Notes under the pieces: generated by a model
The model's input: only the letters and a program-made list of their open reading frames with translations
Databases searched by the model: none
Told to the model about the DNA's origin: nothing
Position numbers and translations under genes: made by a program
Assembly: GCA_902573735.1 (NCBI GenBank)
Contig: CACGLH010000001.1
Coordinates: forward strand, 186,001-250,000
DNA: 64,000 nt
Direction of reading: 5' to 3'
Source of the DNA: an uncultured Alphaproteobacteria bacterium
Lineage (GTDB): Bacteria > Pseudomonadota > Alphaproteobacteria > Rhodobacterales > Rhodobacteraceae
In this document: positions 1-11,845 of the stretch, piece by piece
Layout of the letters: the number at the start of each line of letters is the position of its first letter
Numbering within the stretch: position 1 is the stretch's first letter

Positions 1-53
1 TAATAACAGATTATAGTAGATTTTTAGATTATACCTATATTTGGAGAGTTATA

Positions 54-614
54 TTGAGTGAAATTACTTCATTAACAAAAGACGCTTCTTTTAGGTACGC
101 AAACGCTTTATTTTCACTAGCTTTAGAATCAAAAAAAACTTCTAAATATGAAAAAGATCTTGATAAAGTTTTAAATCTTTTTAAAGAAGATCCCAATTTT
201 ACGTTATTTATAAAATCTCCTCTCTATCCGAGAAATGATCAATTGTTGACAATGAAAGCAATTTGTTCAAACCTTAAATTGAGCGAAGATGTTACTAATA
301 CCATCTTAGTCATGACTTCCAAACGTAGGCTTTTTTCCTTGAAAGAAATGATTTTACAGTTTAAGGATTTATACCGTTTACACAAAAATGAGTTGATTGT
401 GGAAATATCAAGTGCGAAGAATTTAAGTAAACCAGATTTAGATGTACTAAAAAAATCGATAAGTGCTAAAATTGGTAGCAATATTATAGTTAAATCTAAA
501 ACTGATCCCCACATCATAGGGGGGTTAATCGTAAAAATTGGTTCTATGCTAATTGATACTTCAATTAGATCAAAAATAGCAAAATTGAAAAATAACTTGA
601 AAGAGGTAGGATGA
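54..614 (+). CDS. atpH: F1 ATP synthase delta subunit
   Basis: Delta subunit (OSCP equivalent) of the F1Fo ATP synthase, which links the F1 head to the peripheral stalk at the cytoplasmic membrane. The 186-residue length fits the family. The N-terminal helical domain begins around [11 protein letters not shown], and the C-terminal part carries the family-typical [15 protein letters not shown] stretch near residues 153-167. The start is TTG with a GGAGAG ribosome site about 6 bases upstream; no ATG fits better. The stop overlaps the atpA start by four bases (ATGA), which suggests translational coupling. It is the first gene of atpHAGDC; Fo genes are not in the window, as is usual in alphaproteobacteria where F1 and Fo operons are separate. 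Confidence 0.95.
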   Translation: MSEITSLTKDASFRYANALFSLALESKKTSKYEKDLDKVLNLFKEDPNFTLFIKSPLYPRNDQLLTMKAICSNLKLSEDVTNTILVMTSKRRLFSLKEMILQFKDLYRLHKNELIVEISSAKNLSKPDLDVLKKSISAKIGSNIIVKSKTDPHIIGGLIVKIGSMLIDTSIRSKIAKLKNNLKEVG

Positions 615-2152
615 TGAACATCCAAGCATCAGAAATATCAGAAATTTTAAAAGAACAAATTAAAAAATTTGGAAAAGAATCTGAAGTAGCAGAAGTTGGT
701 ACAGTGCTTTCAGTGGGTGATGGTATAGCTAGAGTATTTGGACTTGATAATGTTCAAGCTGGAGAAATGGTAGAATTTCCTGGTGGAATTAGAGGTATGG
801 CTTTAAATTTGGAAATTGACAATGTTGGTATTGTTATTTTTGGCTCTGACAGAGATATAAAAGAAGGTGATCAAGTAAAAAGAACAAAGGCTATTGTTGA
901 TGTTCCTGTTGGTGATGAATTATTAGGTAGAGTAGTTGACGGCTTAGGTAATCCTTTAGATGGTAAAGGCGCAATTAAAACTAAAAAGAGATCAGTTGCT
1001 GATGTGAAAGCCCCAGGTATAATACCAAGGAAATCAGTTCATGAACCAATGGCAACTGGACTTAAGTCTGTGGACTCTCTTATTCCAATTGGTCGTGGGC
1101 AAAGGGAATTGATTATTGGTGATAGACAAACTGGAAAAACTGCTGTTGCGCTAGATACAATACTAAATCAAAAAACATATAATGATGCAGCTGGAGATGA
1201 TGAGTCAAAAAAGCTTTATTGTGTTTATGTTGCAATTGGTCAGAAAAGATCAACAGTAGCACAACTCGTAAAGAAGTTAGAAGAAACTGGAGCTTTAGAA
1301 TACACTATTGTTGTTGCTGCGACAGCATCAGATCCTGCACCTATGCAGTTTCTAGCCCCTTACGCTGCTACATCTATGGCTGAATTTTTTAGAGATAATG
1401 GACGTCATTCACTCATTATTTATGATGATTTATCTAAGCAAGCAGTTGCTTACAGGCAAATGTCACTCTTACTAAGACGTCCTCCTGGAAGAGAAGCATA
1501 TCCTGGGGATGTTTTTTATTTGCACTCTAGATTGCTAGAGAGATCAGCAAAATTGAATGATGAAAACGGAGCTGGTTCTTTGACAGCTCTACCTGTGATT
1601 GAAACACAGGGAGGAGATGTTTCAGCCTTCATTCCTACTAATGTGATATCTATTACTGATGGCCAAATTTTTTTAGAAACAGAATTGTTTAACCAAGGTA
1701 TAAGGCCTGCAGTAAATACTGGTCTTTCGGTATCTAGAGTAGGGTCTTCAGCACAAACAAAGGCTATGAAGTCAGTTGCAGGTTCTGTAAAATTAGAGTT
1801 AGCACAATACAGAGAAATGGCTGCTTTTGCACAATTTGGGTCAGATTTAGATGCTTCAACACAAGCTTTATTAAATAGAGGTGCACGTTTAACTGAGGTT
1901 TTAAAACAAGCACAATATTCTCCACTTACAAATGCAGAACAAGTTGTAATCATTTACTCAGGGACTGCGGGTTATTTAGATGACATACCAGTTAATCAAG
2001 TTACTCGTTTTGAAAAAGGTCTGGTTGATTATCTAAGAAGTGATTGTAAAGATCTTTTAGACGATTTAACCAATAATGATAGAAAAGTGGATGGAGAGCT
2101 AGAAGATCTCATAAAGAAAGCTATAGAGGCTTTTAAAGGTAATTTTTCTTGA
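611..2152 (+). CDS. atpA: F1 ATP synthase alpha subunit
   Basis: Non-catalytic nucleotide-binding alpha subunit of the F1 hexamer. Walker A GDRQTGKT lies at about residues 170-177 and the alpha/beta signature [14 protein letters not shown] near residue 370. Length of 513 residues is normal. Two ATGs stand in tandem at the start; the first overlaps the atpH stop, and either would give nearly the same protein. The 28-base gap to atpG and the common strand support one operon. Nothing in the protein looks altered. Confidence 0.98.
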   Translation: MMNIQASEISEILKEQIKKFGKESEVAEVGTVLSVGDGIARVFGLDNVQAGEMVEFPGGIRGMALNLEIDNVGIVIFGSDRDIKEGDQVKRTKAIVDVPVGDELLGRVVDGLGNPLDGKGAIKTKKRSVADVKAPGIIPRKSVHEPMATGLKSVDSLIPIGRGQRELIIGDRQTGKTAVALDTILNQKTYNDAAGDDESKKLYCVYVAIGQKRSTVAQLVKKLEETGALEYTIVVAATASDPAPMQFLAPYAATSMAEFFRDNGRHSLIIYDDLSKQAVAYRQMSLLLRRPPGREAYPGDVFYLHSRLLERSAKLNDENGAGSLTALPVIETQGGDVSAFIPTNVISITDGQIFLETELFNQGIRPAVNTGLSVSRVGSSAQTKAMKSVAGSVKLELAQYREMAAFAQFGSDLDASTQALLNRGARLTEVLKQAQYSPLTNAEQVVIIYSGTAGYLDDIPVNQVTRFEKGLVDYLRSDCKDLLDDLTNNDRKVDGELEDLIKKAIEAFKGNFS

Positions 2153-2180
2153 TATATTTGAACACTTTGGATGCTTAATT

Positions 2181-3059
2181 ATGCCTAATCTGAAAGATCT
2201 TAAAAATAGAATCGAGAGTGTAAAATCAACTAGAAAGATAACGAAGGCTATGCAAATGGTTGCAGCAGCTAAGCTTAGAAAAGCTCAAGAGGCGGCTGAG
2301 CAAGCTAGGCCATATGCAGACAAAATGTCTCTTGTGATGAACAAAATTACATCCTCTGATAATGTTTCAAGTAGTTCACCATTATTAACTGGGAATGGCA
2401 ATTATAATATTCATTTGATCATAATTGCGACTTCTGAACGTGGTTTATGTGGAGCCTTTAACTCTTCTATAGTTCGATTGGCAAAAAATCATATTAATAA
2501 ATTAAAATCAGAGGGATTTCAGTTTAAAATATTGACTATTGGAAAAAAAGGGCGAGAGCAGTTAAAAAGAGAATTTGGAGAAAATATGATTGATCATGTG
2601 GATCTTTCTGAAGTTAAAAAAATAGCTTATGAAAATGCATCAACTATTTCTGATAATATAATTTCTATGTTTTTAAATAATGAATTTGATGTTGCAACTA
2701 TCTTTTACAATCAGTTTGAATCAGTTATTTCTCAAGTGCCTCAAGCCTCACAATTAATCCCTATTGAAATTAATTCTGAAAAAACACAAAATGATAATAG
2801 TATATCAAATTTTGTTTATGAACCTGATGAGCAAGAAATTATTGAAGATTTGTTACCAAAAGCAATTGCAACAAAGGTATTTACTGCTTTATTAGAGAAT
2901 GGAGCTTCAGAACAAGGTGCTAGAATGTCTGCTATGGATAATGCAACCAGAAATGCTGGTGACATGATAGATAAACTTACTATTCAGTTTAATAGATCAA
3001 GACAGGCAGCTATTACAAACGAATTAATAGAAATTATATCTGGTGCTGAAGCACTTTAA
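2181..3059 (+). CDS. atpG: F1 ATP synthase gamma subunit
   Basis: Central rotor shaft of F1. The N-terminal helix has the typical STRKITKAMQMVAAAKLRKA sequence (about 16-35) and the C-terminal helix ASEQGARMSAMDNAT (about 244-258), the two halves of the coiled coil that turns inside the alpha/beta ring. Length of 292 residues is typical for alphaproteobacteria. It sits between atpA and atpD in the canonical order. Confidence 0.97.
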   Translation: MPNLKDLKNRIESVKSTRKITKAMQMVAAAKLRKAQEAAEQARPYADKMSLVMNKITSSDNVSSSSPLLTGNGNYNIHLIIIATSERGLCGAFNSSIVRLAKNHINKLKSEGFQFKILTIGKKGREQLKREFGENMIDHVDLSEVKKIAYENASTISDNIISMFLNNEFDVATIFYNQFESVISQVPQASQLIPIEINSEKTQNDNSISNFVYEPDEQEIIEDLLPKAIATKVFTALLENGASEQGARMSAMDNATRNAGDMIDKLTIQFNRSRQAAITNELIEIISGAEAL

Positions 3060-3064
3060 AATAA

Positions 3065-4504
<1,440 letters not shown>

Positions 4505-4511
4505 ATCTGAA

Positions 4512-4907
4512 ATGTCGAATGCATTATTTAATTTTGAATTAGTTACGCCTGAAAAAATTCTTATGTCAGATTCCGTCAGTTCTGTAAGTGTTTCTGGTGT
4601 AGAAGGTGATATGACAGTGCTTGCTAATCACTCACCTATTGCTACTTCTTTAAGGCCTGGATATGTTGATATTAATACAAATGGTAAAACAGAAAGATTT
4701 TTTCTTACTGGTGGTTTTATTCAAATAACGTCTGATGAGGTTGTTGTTCTCGCAGAAAGTGCTTCATCAGAAGAGGATCTTAACTCAGAGATGATTGATA
4801 ATGTTATTGAAAAAACAAAGAGCTTAATGGAAAACGCTTCAGATTTACAAAAGTGTGTTTTAGCTAAAAAACTTAATGATTTAACCAATATTAGAAATCA
4901 ACTTTAA
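4512..4907 (+). CDS. atpC: F1 ATP synthase epsilon subunit
   Basis: Epsilon subunit, part of the rotor and a brake on ATP hydrolysis. The beta-sandwich domain is clear (FELVTPEKIL near residues 8-17; GDMTVLANHSPIATSLRPG near 32-50), followed by a short helical C-terminal region. Length of 131 residues is normal. It ends the F1 operon, and the next gene begins only three bases after the stop. Confidence 0.96.
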   Translation: MSNALFNFELVTPEKILMSDSVSSVSVSGVEGDMTVLANHSPIATSLRPGYVDINTNGKTERFFLTGGFIQITSDEVVVLAESASSEEDLNSEMIDNVIEKTKSLMENASDLQKCVLAKKLNDLTNIRNQL

Positions 4908-4910
4908 ATA

Positions 4911-6149
4911 TTGAAACAACCAAAAAAAAAAGCAATTGTGTTTATTTTTTTTACTGTTGTATTAGATATAAGTGGCTTAATGGTAATTTTTCCAATAATG
5001 CCAGATATATTGCAATCCGTTGGTAAATTTTCAGTATCAGATGCGGCTATTTGGGGTGGTTTTTTATATGCTTCATACGCTTTAATGCAATTTTTGTTTT
5101 CACCAGTAATTGGTAATATATCAGATGCTTTTGGTAGAAGGCCTGTTATATTAATTTCTCTCTTTTTAATGTTTATAGATTATTTAATATTAGGTTTTGC
5201 TTCATTACTTTGGGTATTTATCATTGGAAGAATGATAGGTGGAATAGCAGGAGGTACAGTTCCCACAGCAATGGCATATTTAGCTGACATTTCAACCTCA
5301 GAAGACAAAGCTAAAAATTTTGGATTAATTGGTGCTGCTTTTGGAATTGGTTTTGTACTTGGGCCATTTATTGGAGGAATTTTAGGTGAAATAAATTTTA
5401 GACTACCATTCTTTTTTTCCGCTGCATTATCTTTGTGCACATTTTTATTTTGTTTTTATTTTTTAAATGAATCTTTAGAAGAAAAAAATAAGAGAAAATT
5501 TAAATTAACCGACTTAAATCCATTTAAACCTATTTATAAATCCTTTTTTATTAAAGATTTAAGAATCTTTTTTGGATGCATTTTAGTAATAAGTATAGCT
5601 CATTGGGTTTATCCATCAATTTGGAGTTTCTGGAGTAAAGAAGTTTTTGGTTGGGGACCTGGTTTAATAGGTGTTTCTTTGGCCTTTTATGGTCTTGGTG
5701 TAGCATTTGTACAGGGACTAATAATAAGGTTAAGTTACATTAAAAACATTCATCCACAAAAAATTGTAGTCTTTTCCTTACTAGTTGGAAGTTTTACTCT
5801 TTTTGGTTTTGGTTCAATTGAAACTGGATGGTTAGTTTTTGCGTTAATACCGATTGCAGTTCTTACTGAATTAATGAACCCTACTTTAGATAGTTTTATT
5901 TCAAATAGAATCTCTGACGATACTCAGGGATTACTTCAAGGTATCCTATCCAGTATAAATGCAATAACTACAATTTTGAGTCCATTAATTATGACTTTAC
6001 TTTTTAAATTCGGATCATCAAATGATAAAAGTTTTTATACTCCGGGCTTACCTTTTTATTTTGCTGCAACTTTACTTTTGGTTTGTTTATTCCCTGTAAT
6101 TAATGTTATGAAGTCCTTAGAGCATACTCCAAAAAGAAAAATAAAATAG
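4911..6149 (+). CDS. MFS transporter, TetA-like
   Basis: Predicted 12-helix inner-membrane carrier of the major facilitator superfamily. The motif-A loop GNISDAFGRRPVILIS (about residues 68-83) and a second conserved glycine/proline helix GAAFGIGFVLGPFIGG fit the drug:H+ antiporter-1 group that includes TetA. Substrate cannot be read from sequence. The start is TTG three bases after atpC; no ATG occurs before the first membrane helix is complete, so TTG is the likely start and translation is probably coupled to atpC. Resistance to any drug is not established. Confidence 0.85.
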   Translation: MKQPKKKAIVFIFFTVVLDISGLMVIFPIMPDILQSVGKFSVSDAAIWGGFLYASYALMQFLFSPVIGNISDAFGRRPVILISLFLMFIDYLILGFASLLWVFIIGRMIGGIAGGTVPTAMAYLADISTSEDKAKNFGLIGAAFGIGFVLGPFIGGILGEINFRLPFFFSAALSLCTFLFCFYFLNESLEEKNKRKFKLTDLNPFKPIYKSFFIKDLRIFFGCILVISIAHWVYPSIWSFWSKEVFGWGPGLIGVSLAFYGLGVAFVQGLIIRLSYIKNIHPQKIVVFSLLVGSFTLFGFGSIETGWLVFALIPIAVLTELMNPTLDSFISNRISDDTQGLLQGILSSINAITTILSPLIMTLLFKFGSSNDKSFYTPGLPFYFAATLLLVCLFPVINVMKSLEHTPKRKIK

Positions 6150-6176
6150 AAAAAACTAAGCTTTTCGTTTTTTTTC
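6149..6176. terminator. possible shared AT-rich terminator between MFS gene and prs
   Basis: GAAAAAAC and GTTTTTTTTC can pair around a 10-base loop, with T-rich sequence on either side. It begins at the MFS stop codon and runs into the last codons of prs, so it would have to work within coding sequence. The stem is mostly A:T and therefore weak. Confidence 0.35.
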
Positions 6177-7196
6177 AATATGGTATTTAGGATAGTAGGG
6201 TTTATAGATTGGTCGTAATCTTTCACTATCAAACAAAGAAGATACAGAGTTTCCATTTGCTATATTAAGCAAGGCTTGAGCAAATAATGGTGCAGTTGGT
6301 ACGATTCTTATTTTTGTACTATTTTTAATTTTTGAAATTATACTTATTGAGTCAGTAACAACTAGTGAACTTAAACTTGACTTCTCTATTCTTTCAATAG
6401 CTGGATCTGATAGAACTCCATGAGATATATATGCGTGTACTTCTCTTGCCCCTTTATTAATAAGCAAATCAGAGGCTTTAACCAAGGTTCCAGCAGTATC
6501 ACAAATATCATCAACTATAATGCAAATTTTATTTTTTACTTCACCAATCACCGTCATGGATGCAATTTCACCGGGTTGGCTTCTTCTTTTATCAACTATT
6601 GCTAAGTCTGCACTTATTCTTTCAGCAAGACCTCTAGCTCTGGCAACTCCCCCAACATCTGGTGAAACTACAGTAAGTAATTCTTGTTTTTCAAAGTAAT
6701 GTGATATGTCTAATTCAAAAATTGGAGAGGCATAAAGATTATCTACTGGAATGTCAAAAAAACCTTGTATTTGGGCAGAATGTAAATCTAAAGTAAGTAT
6801 TCTTTCAATACCAGCCCCACTTAAAAGATTTGCTATTAACTTAGCGCTGATTGGAGTCCTAGCCTTTGTTCTTCTATCTTGTCTTGCATATCCAAAATAA
6901 GGGATAACGGCAGTTATTCTCTGTGCACTTGATCTACTCAAAGCATCAGCAATAATGAGTAATTCCATAATATTATCATTTGCTGGATTAGATGTAGATT
7001 GAATAATGAACATATCTTCATTTCTTACGTTTTCAAAAACTTCAACAAAAATTTCTTGATCATTAAATTGTTCAACTCTTGCCTTAACTAGATCAATTTG
7101 TGATCTGCTTAAAGAGCTTGCCCAACTAGCAATTCCTTTAGAGAGAGTTATATTTGAATTTCCAGAAATTATCTTTGGGTGTACTAACTCACTCAT
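6156..7196 (-). CDS. prs: Ribose-phosphate pyrophosphokinase
   Basis: Makes PRPP from ribose 5-phosphate and ATP, feeding purine, pyrimidine, histidine and tryptophan synthesis. Visible motifs are YFGYARQDRR (about 100-109), the PRPP synthase signature starting LDLHSAQIQGFFDIPVDN (136-153) and the PRPP-binding loop IIVDDICDTAGT (about 226-237). At 346 residues it is about 30 longer than the usual 310-320; the extra is a tyrosine- and lysine-rich C-terminal tail (YYPKYHIEKKRKA). The gene stands alone with its own promoter; the rplY-pth genes often found beside prs in this class are absent here. Confidence 0.96.
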   Translation of the reverse strand: MSELVHPKIISGNSNITLSKGIASWASSLSRSQIDLVKARVEQFNDQEIFVEVFENVRNEDMFIIQSTSNPANDNIMELLIIADALSRSSAQRITAVIPYFGYARQDRRTKARTPISAKLIANLLSGAGIERILTLDLHSAQIQGFFDIPVDNLYASPIFELDISHYFEKQELLTVVSPDVGGVARARGLAERISADLAIVDKRRSQPGEIASMTVIGEVKNKICIIVDDICDTAGTLVKASDLLINKGAREVHAYISHGVLSDPAIERIEKSSLSSLVVTDSISIISKIKNSTKIRIVPTAPLFAQALLNIANGNSVSSLFDSERLRPIYKPYYPKYHIEKKRKA

Positions 7197-7224
7197 CTTT
7201 TATCCTTATTTCTGATAGTATCTT

Positions 7225-7254
7225 ATAATAGCTAAATTATTCATGAGTTAGCAA
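7225..7254 (-). promoter_or_regulatory. putative sigma-70 promoter of prs
   Basis: On the minus strand TTGCTA and TATTAT are separated by 18 bases, with the -10 box about 28 bases before the prs ATG. Base matches and position are good; there is no experimental support. Confidence 0.5.
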
Positions 7255-7326
7255 GCTATAACCATTTTCAAATTGTATCATATGTTTATTTTTTTTTATT
7301 TAATGATTTAGTTATTTTTTAATTAA

Positions 7327-7776
7327 CTATGTATTATTAATTTTTTTAGCCATATGGTTTGACATATCTGTACTATCTACATATTCCTCGCTTATAGCAA
7401 AATTCTTTACTGAATTTTTTGTATTATGTACATTTTTATTTTTATTATTGTTAAGGTGATGCCAAAATGGAAGTTCTTTTTTTTCAAAAATTAATCGATA
7501 TGAGCATGATGTGGGCAACCAATTAACTAATTGATCTATGTTTTTAGGTGATAAAATTAAACAATCACTTTTTTTATTTTTTCTTTCATCATAAACTTTG
7601 CATTTGCATTTTTGGATGTTCAAAAATCTACAAGCTACATTAGTAAAAACTGGATGACTTTTTTTTGTTTTCTGAAATTTGTTAAGACAGCATTTTCCAC
7701 AACCATCACAAAGAAGTTCCCATTCCTTTCGGCTGAAATCACTAAGTGGTTTATTTTTCCAAAATCTTTTTTTCAT
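7327..7776 (-). CDS. YcgN-family (UPF0260) cysteine-cluster protein
   Basis: Small cytoplasmic protein of the UPF0260/YcgN family, related to YkgJ-type zinc- or iron-binding cysteine-cluster proteins. Function is unknown. The N-terminal cluster CDGCGKCC (about 23-30), a second run with three cysteines (ACRFLNIQKCKC) and SCSYRL near residue 92 are the expected metal-ligand positions. The first codons overlap the ribF stop by four bases, so it is translated in the ribF unit. The C-terminal third after HHL is lysine- and asparagine-rich and poorly conserved. Length (149) fits. Confidence 0.85.
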   Translation of the reverse strand: MKKRFWKNKPLSDFSRKEWELLCDGCGKCCLNKFQKTKKSHPVFTNVACRFLNIQKCKCKVYDERKNKKSDCLILSPKNIDQLVNWLPTSCSYRLIFEKKELPFWHHLNNNKNKNVHNTKNSVKNFAISEEYVDSTDMSNHMAKKINNT

Positions 7777-8720
7777 TGATAAAAGCTAATAGTTTTTAAG
7801 GCCTCTTTTGCAATCTCACAGTCTTTTTTCATTTGTAGAATAAGGTTTTCTATGGAGTCATATTTTATTTCATCTCTCTGAAATTTAATTAGTGAGACAA
7901 TTACTTTTTTTCCGTAGATAAAATTTGAAAAATTAAAGATATAAACTTCGCAATTTGCTTCATTCTTACCAAAAGTGGGTTTTGTACCTATTGACGCAAC
8001 TCCCTTATATAAATTATCTTCATATTCAGGTGATAAAATTTTAATGTAGCATGCATAAATACCAAATTTTGGTGCAATTATATTTTTTAATTCTAAATTT
8101 ATAGTAGGAAAACCTAATTCACGTCCTCTTTTATCTCCTTGGATGACTGTGCCGTAAATTTTGTGGTGATAACCAAGCATTTTGTTAGCTTTTTCTATTT
8201 GACCTTCTTTAAGTGCATTTCTAATAATTGTTGAGGAGATTTTATCTTTTCCAAATGTTGAAAGACTTAACGAAAAAACATTAATTTTATATTTCTGACC
8301 AATATGTTTAAGTAGTTTAATATCACCACTTCTTTTATACCCGAAACGAAAATCATTACCTACAATAATTTGTTTAGCTCCTAATTTTTCGAATAAAATT
8401 GATTTAACAAAATTTTCAGGTGTGAGTATTTCGATGTTTTTATCAAATTTTAATTCAACTAAAAAACTAATATTTAACTTCTTTAACATACTGTATTTGT
8501 GTTCTTTTGTAGTCAGTTTGAAGCTAGTTAGCTCTTTTTGAAAGTAATCACGAGGGTGAGGATCAAAAGTCAAAATCCCGAAACGGCTAGAGGATGAGAT
8601 TTGAGAACATTTTTTTATAATTTCTTGATGACCCAAATGAACACCATCAAAATTACCTATTACAATTGTAGATAATTCGGTAACTTCTTTAACATTTTTT
8701 AAATCACGTATAATTTTCAT
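7773..8720 (-). CDS. ribF: Bifunctional riboflavin kinase / FAD synthetase
   Basis: Phosphorylates riboflavin to FMN and adenylylates FMN to FAD. The N-terminal nucleotidyltransferase domain shows GNFDGVHLGH (22-31), and the C-terminal kinase domain has GRELGFPTINLE near residues 199-210. Length of 315 residues is standard. It lies 33 bases downstream of the HAD-IIA gene and overlaps the YcgN-like gene, so the three appear to form one minus-strand unit. HAD gene, ribF and groESL being neighbours is a layout I recall from other alphaproteobacteria. Confidence 0.96.
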   Translation of the reverse strand: MKIIRDLKNVKEVTELSTIVIGNFDGVHLGHQEIIKKCSQISSSSRFGILTFDPHPRDYFQKELTSFKLTTKEHKYSMLKKLNISFLVELKFDKNIEILTPENFVKSILFEKLGAKQIIVGNDFRFGYKRSGDIKLLKHIGQKYKINVFSLSLSTFGKDKISSTIIRNALKEGQIEKANKMLGYHHKIYGTVIQGDKRGRELGFPTINLELKNIIAPKFGIYACYIKILSPEYEDNLYKGVASIGTKPTFGKNEANCEVYIFNFSNFIYGKKVIVSLIKFQRDEIKYDSIENLILQMKKDCEIAKEALKTISFYQ

Positions 8721-8753
8721 TTTAATCCAATTAAAACCTCAAAACGTAGAATT

Positions 8754-9632
8754 TTAACATAAATAATCAATTGAAAATGTAGGATACATTTTATTTTTTT
8801 TGAATAGGTTTTCTAGTTTTTTTATATCGAGTGTTGTGTTTTCATTTTTTAAACCAACTTCATCCTTTGATAGTCCACCGCATACAAAAAGTGTATCAAG
8901 CATTTCATTTTTTCCACCTAATATGTCAGTATATATGCCATCTCCTACACAAAGTATTTTGGGAGATTTTATATTATGCATTTCTAATTTTTTATGAGCT
9001 AGTTTGTAAATTTCCTTATGAGGTTTACCACAATAAATACTTATACCTCCAGCTTTATTGAACGCTGCTGCAATTCCTCCTGCACACCATACTCTTAAAT
9101 CACCTACATCCACAAATATGTCTGGATTAACACATAGAAGCTTTAGATTTTTTTGTATACCATATTTTATTAAATCTTTATAATTTTCAGGTGTTTCAGT
9201 ACGATCGTCAAATAAACCTGTACAAACAATACCCTCAGCGTGTCTTAATTCAACAACATTAATTTTGTTGGTTAATTTACGGTCTGGTGGAATATCATTA
9301 AAGAAACTCACATCTCTTTTTGGTCCCAAGTGAAATACTTTGGTCCCAACATCTCCTGATAACATACTATTTTGAGCCGCATCTCCCGATGTTGTTATAT
9401 CGTTAAAGTGTTTTTCAGAAATACCAAAAGTTGATAAGTGAGCTTTAACTGCATTTTTTGGTCTTGGTGCGTTCGTTAAAAGCATAACAAAACCATTGTT
9501 TCTTTTAAACTCAACTAAAGCTTTAAGAGCATTTTGATAAGCTTCTTTTCCATTATGAATACATCCCCAAATGTCACAGAACAATACGTTATAGTTTTTT
9601 GATATGTCTTTTAATTGTTTAATAACTTGCAT
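8754..9632 (-). CDS. HAD-IIA family hydrolase (TIGR01459-like)
   Basis: HAD-superfamily class IIA protein of 292 residues, resembling the TIGR01459 group; substrate unknown. Motif I reads FCDIWGCIHNG (about 17-27): the first aspartate is present, but the usual second aspartate (+2) is tryptophan. The threonine motif LLTNAPRPK (about 52-60) and the final acidic motif VGDGIYTDILGG (about 229-240) are present. I recall DxWG as usual in this subgroup, so it need not be a defect. It is the first gene of the unit with ribF and is divergent from groESL. Confidence 0.85.
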   Translation of the reverse strand: MQVIKQLKDISKNYNVLFCDIWGCIHNGKEAYQNALKALVEFKRNNGFVMLLTNAPRPKNAVKAHLSTFGISEKHFNDITTSGDAAQNSMLSGDVGTKVFHLGPKRDVSFFNDIPPDRKLTNKINVVELRHAEGIVCTGLFDDRTETPENYKDLIKYGIQKNLKLLCVNPDIFVDVGDLRVWCAGGIAAAFNKAGGISIYCGKPHKEIYKLAHKKLEMHNIKSPKILCVGDGIYTDILGGKNEMLDTLFVCGGLSKDEVGLKNENTTLDIKKLENLFKKNKMYPTFSIDYLC

Positions 9633-9722
9633 AGTTAAATAAATAATCTTTAATTCAAATTGTGTACATAAATAAATGATTAAAAAAAATTAATGAAAGT
9701 TTATTTTTTTTAAAAAATAATA

Positions 9723-9750
9723 TTGACTTCAACAAATTTTATATTATTTA
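9723..9750 (+). promoter_or_regulatory. putative sigma-70 promoter of groESL
   Basis: TTGACT and TATTTA with a 16-base spacer, placed directly before the CIRCE element. The expected transcription start falls at or next to the operator, which suits HrcA repression. No heat-shock sigma (sigma-32) promoter is obvious. Confidence 0.6.
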
Positions 9751-9757
9751 AAGGATG

Positions 9758-9784
9758 TTAGCACTTAAGGGCGGAGAGTGCTTT
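9758..9784 (+). promoter_or_regulatory. CIRCE operator (HrcA binding site)
   Basis: TTAGCACTT, nine bases, then GAGTGCTTT. Against the known consensus TTAGCACTC-N9-GAGTGCTAA, the left arm matches 8 of 9 and the right arm 7 of 9 with exact spacing. Position is between the groESL promoter and the groES start. This implies that an HrcA repressor is encoded elsewhere in the genome. Confidence 0.88.
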
Positions 9785-9826
9785 TTTTTTTGTCCGTCTC
9801 ATTATACATAAAGGGAGCGTTATAAT

Positions 9827-10114
9827 ATGACATTTAAACCATTACATGATCGTGTAGTTGTTCGTCGTGTTGAAAACGATGAGAAGACTTCAGGGGGGTT
9901 AATAATCCCTGATTCTGCCCAAGAAAAACCGGCAGAAGGTGAAGTAGTATCCGTTGGAAACGGAGCAATTGACGAAAAGGGCAATCGAATGCCTATGGAT
10001 GTCAAAGCAGGAGACAGAATACTTTTTGGAAAGTGGTCTGGTACTGAAGTGAAGATTAACGGTGAAGATATGTTAATCATGAAAGAGAGTGATATACTAG
10101 GCATCATGTCCTAG
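9827..10114 (+). CDS. groES: Co-chaperonin GroES
   Basis: Seven-fold lid of the GroEL chaperonin. The 95-residue protein has the N-terminal [13 protein letters not shown], the mobile-loop region [17 protein letters not shown] (about 19-35) and the C-terminal [16 protein letters not shown] ribosome site lies upstream of the ATG. It is the first gene of the CIRCE-controlled groESL operon, 29 bases before groEL. Confidence 0.98.
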   Translation: MTFKPLHDRVVVRRVENDEKTSGGLIIPDSAQEKPAEGEVVSVGNGAIDEKGNRMPMDVKAGDRILFGKWSGTEVKINGEDMLIMKESDILGIMS

Positions 10115-10128
10115 TTTTTTTTATTTAA

Positions 10129-11796
<1,668 letters not shown>

Positions 11797-11813
11797 CCCA
11801 CACCTAATTAAGT

Positions 11814-11845
11814 AAAAAAAAAGGGGCTTTTAGTCCCTTTTTTTA
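11814..11845. terminator. bidirectional intrinsic terminator between groEL and purK
   Basis: An A-run, GGG, short loop, CCC and a T-run form a hairpin flanked by A on one side and T on the other, so it can end transcription in both directions. Its right edge touches the purK stop codon. Confidence 0.75.

Noticed and set aside
239-625. 128-residue minus-strand ORF over atpH
   Set aside because: Opposite-strand shadow of atpH, which is complete and family-like.
1516-1953. 145-residue minus-strand ORF inside atpA
   Set aside because: Antisense shadow of a strongly conserved gene; no ribosome site and no family resemblance.
9820-10107. 95-residue minus-strand ORF over groES
   Set aside because: Mirror of groES in length and limits; the plus strand is clearly the gene.
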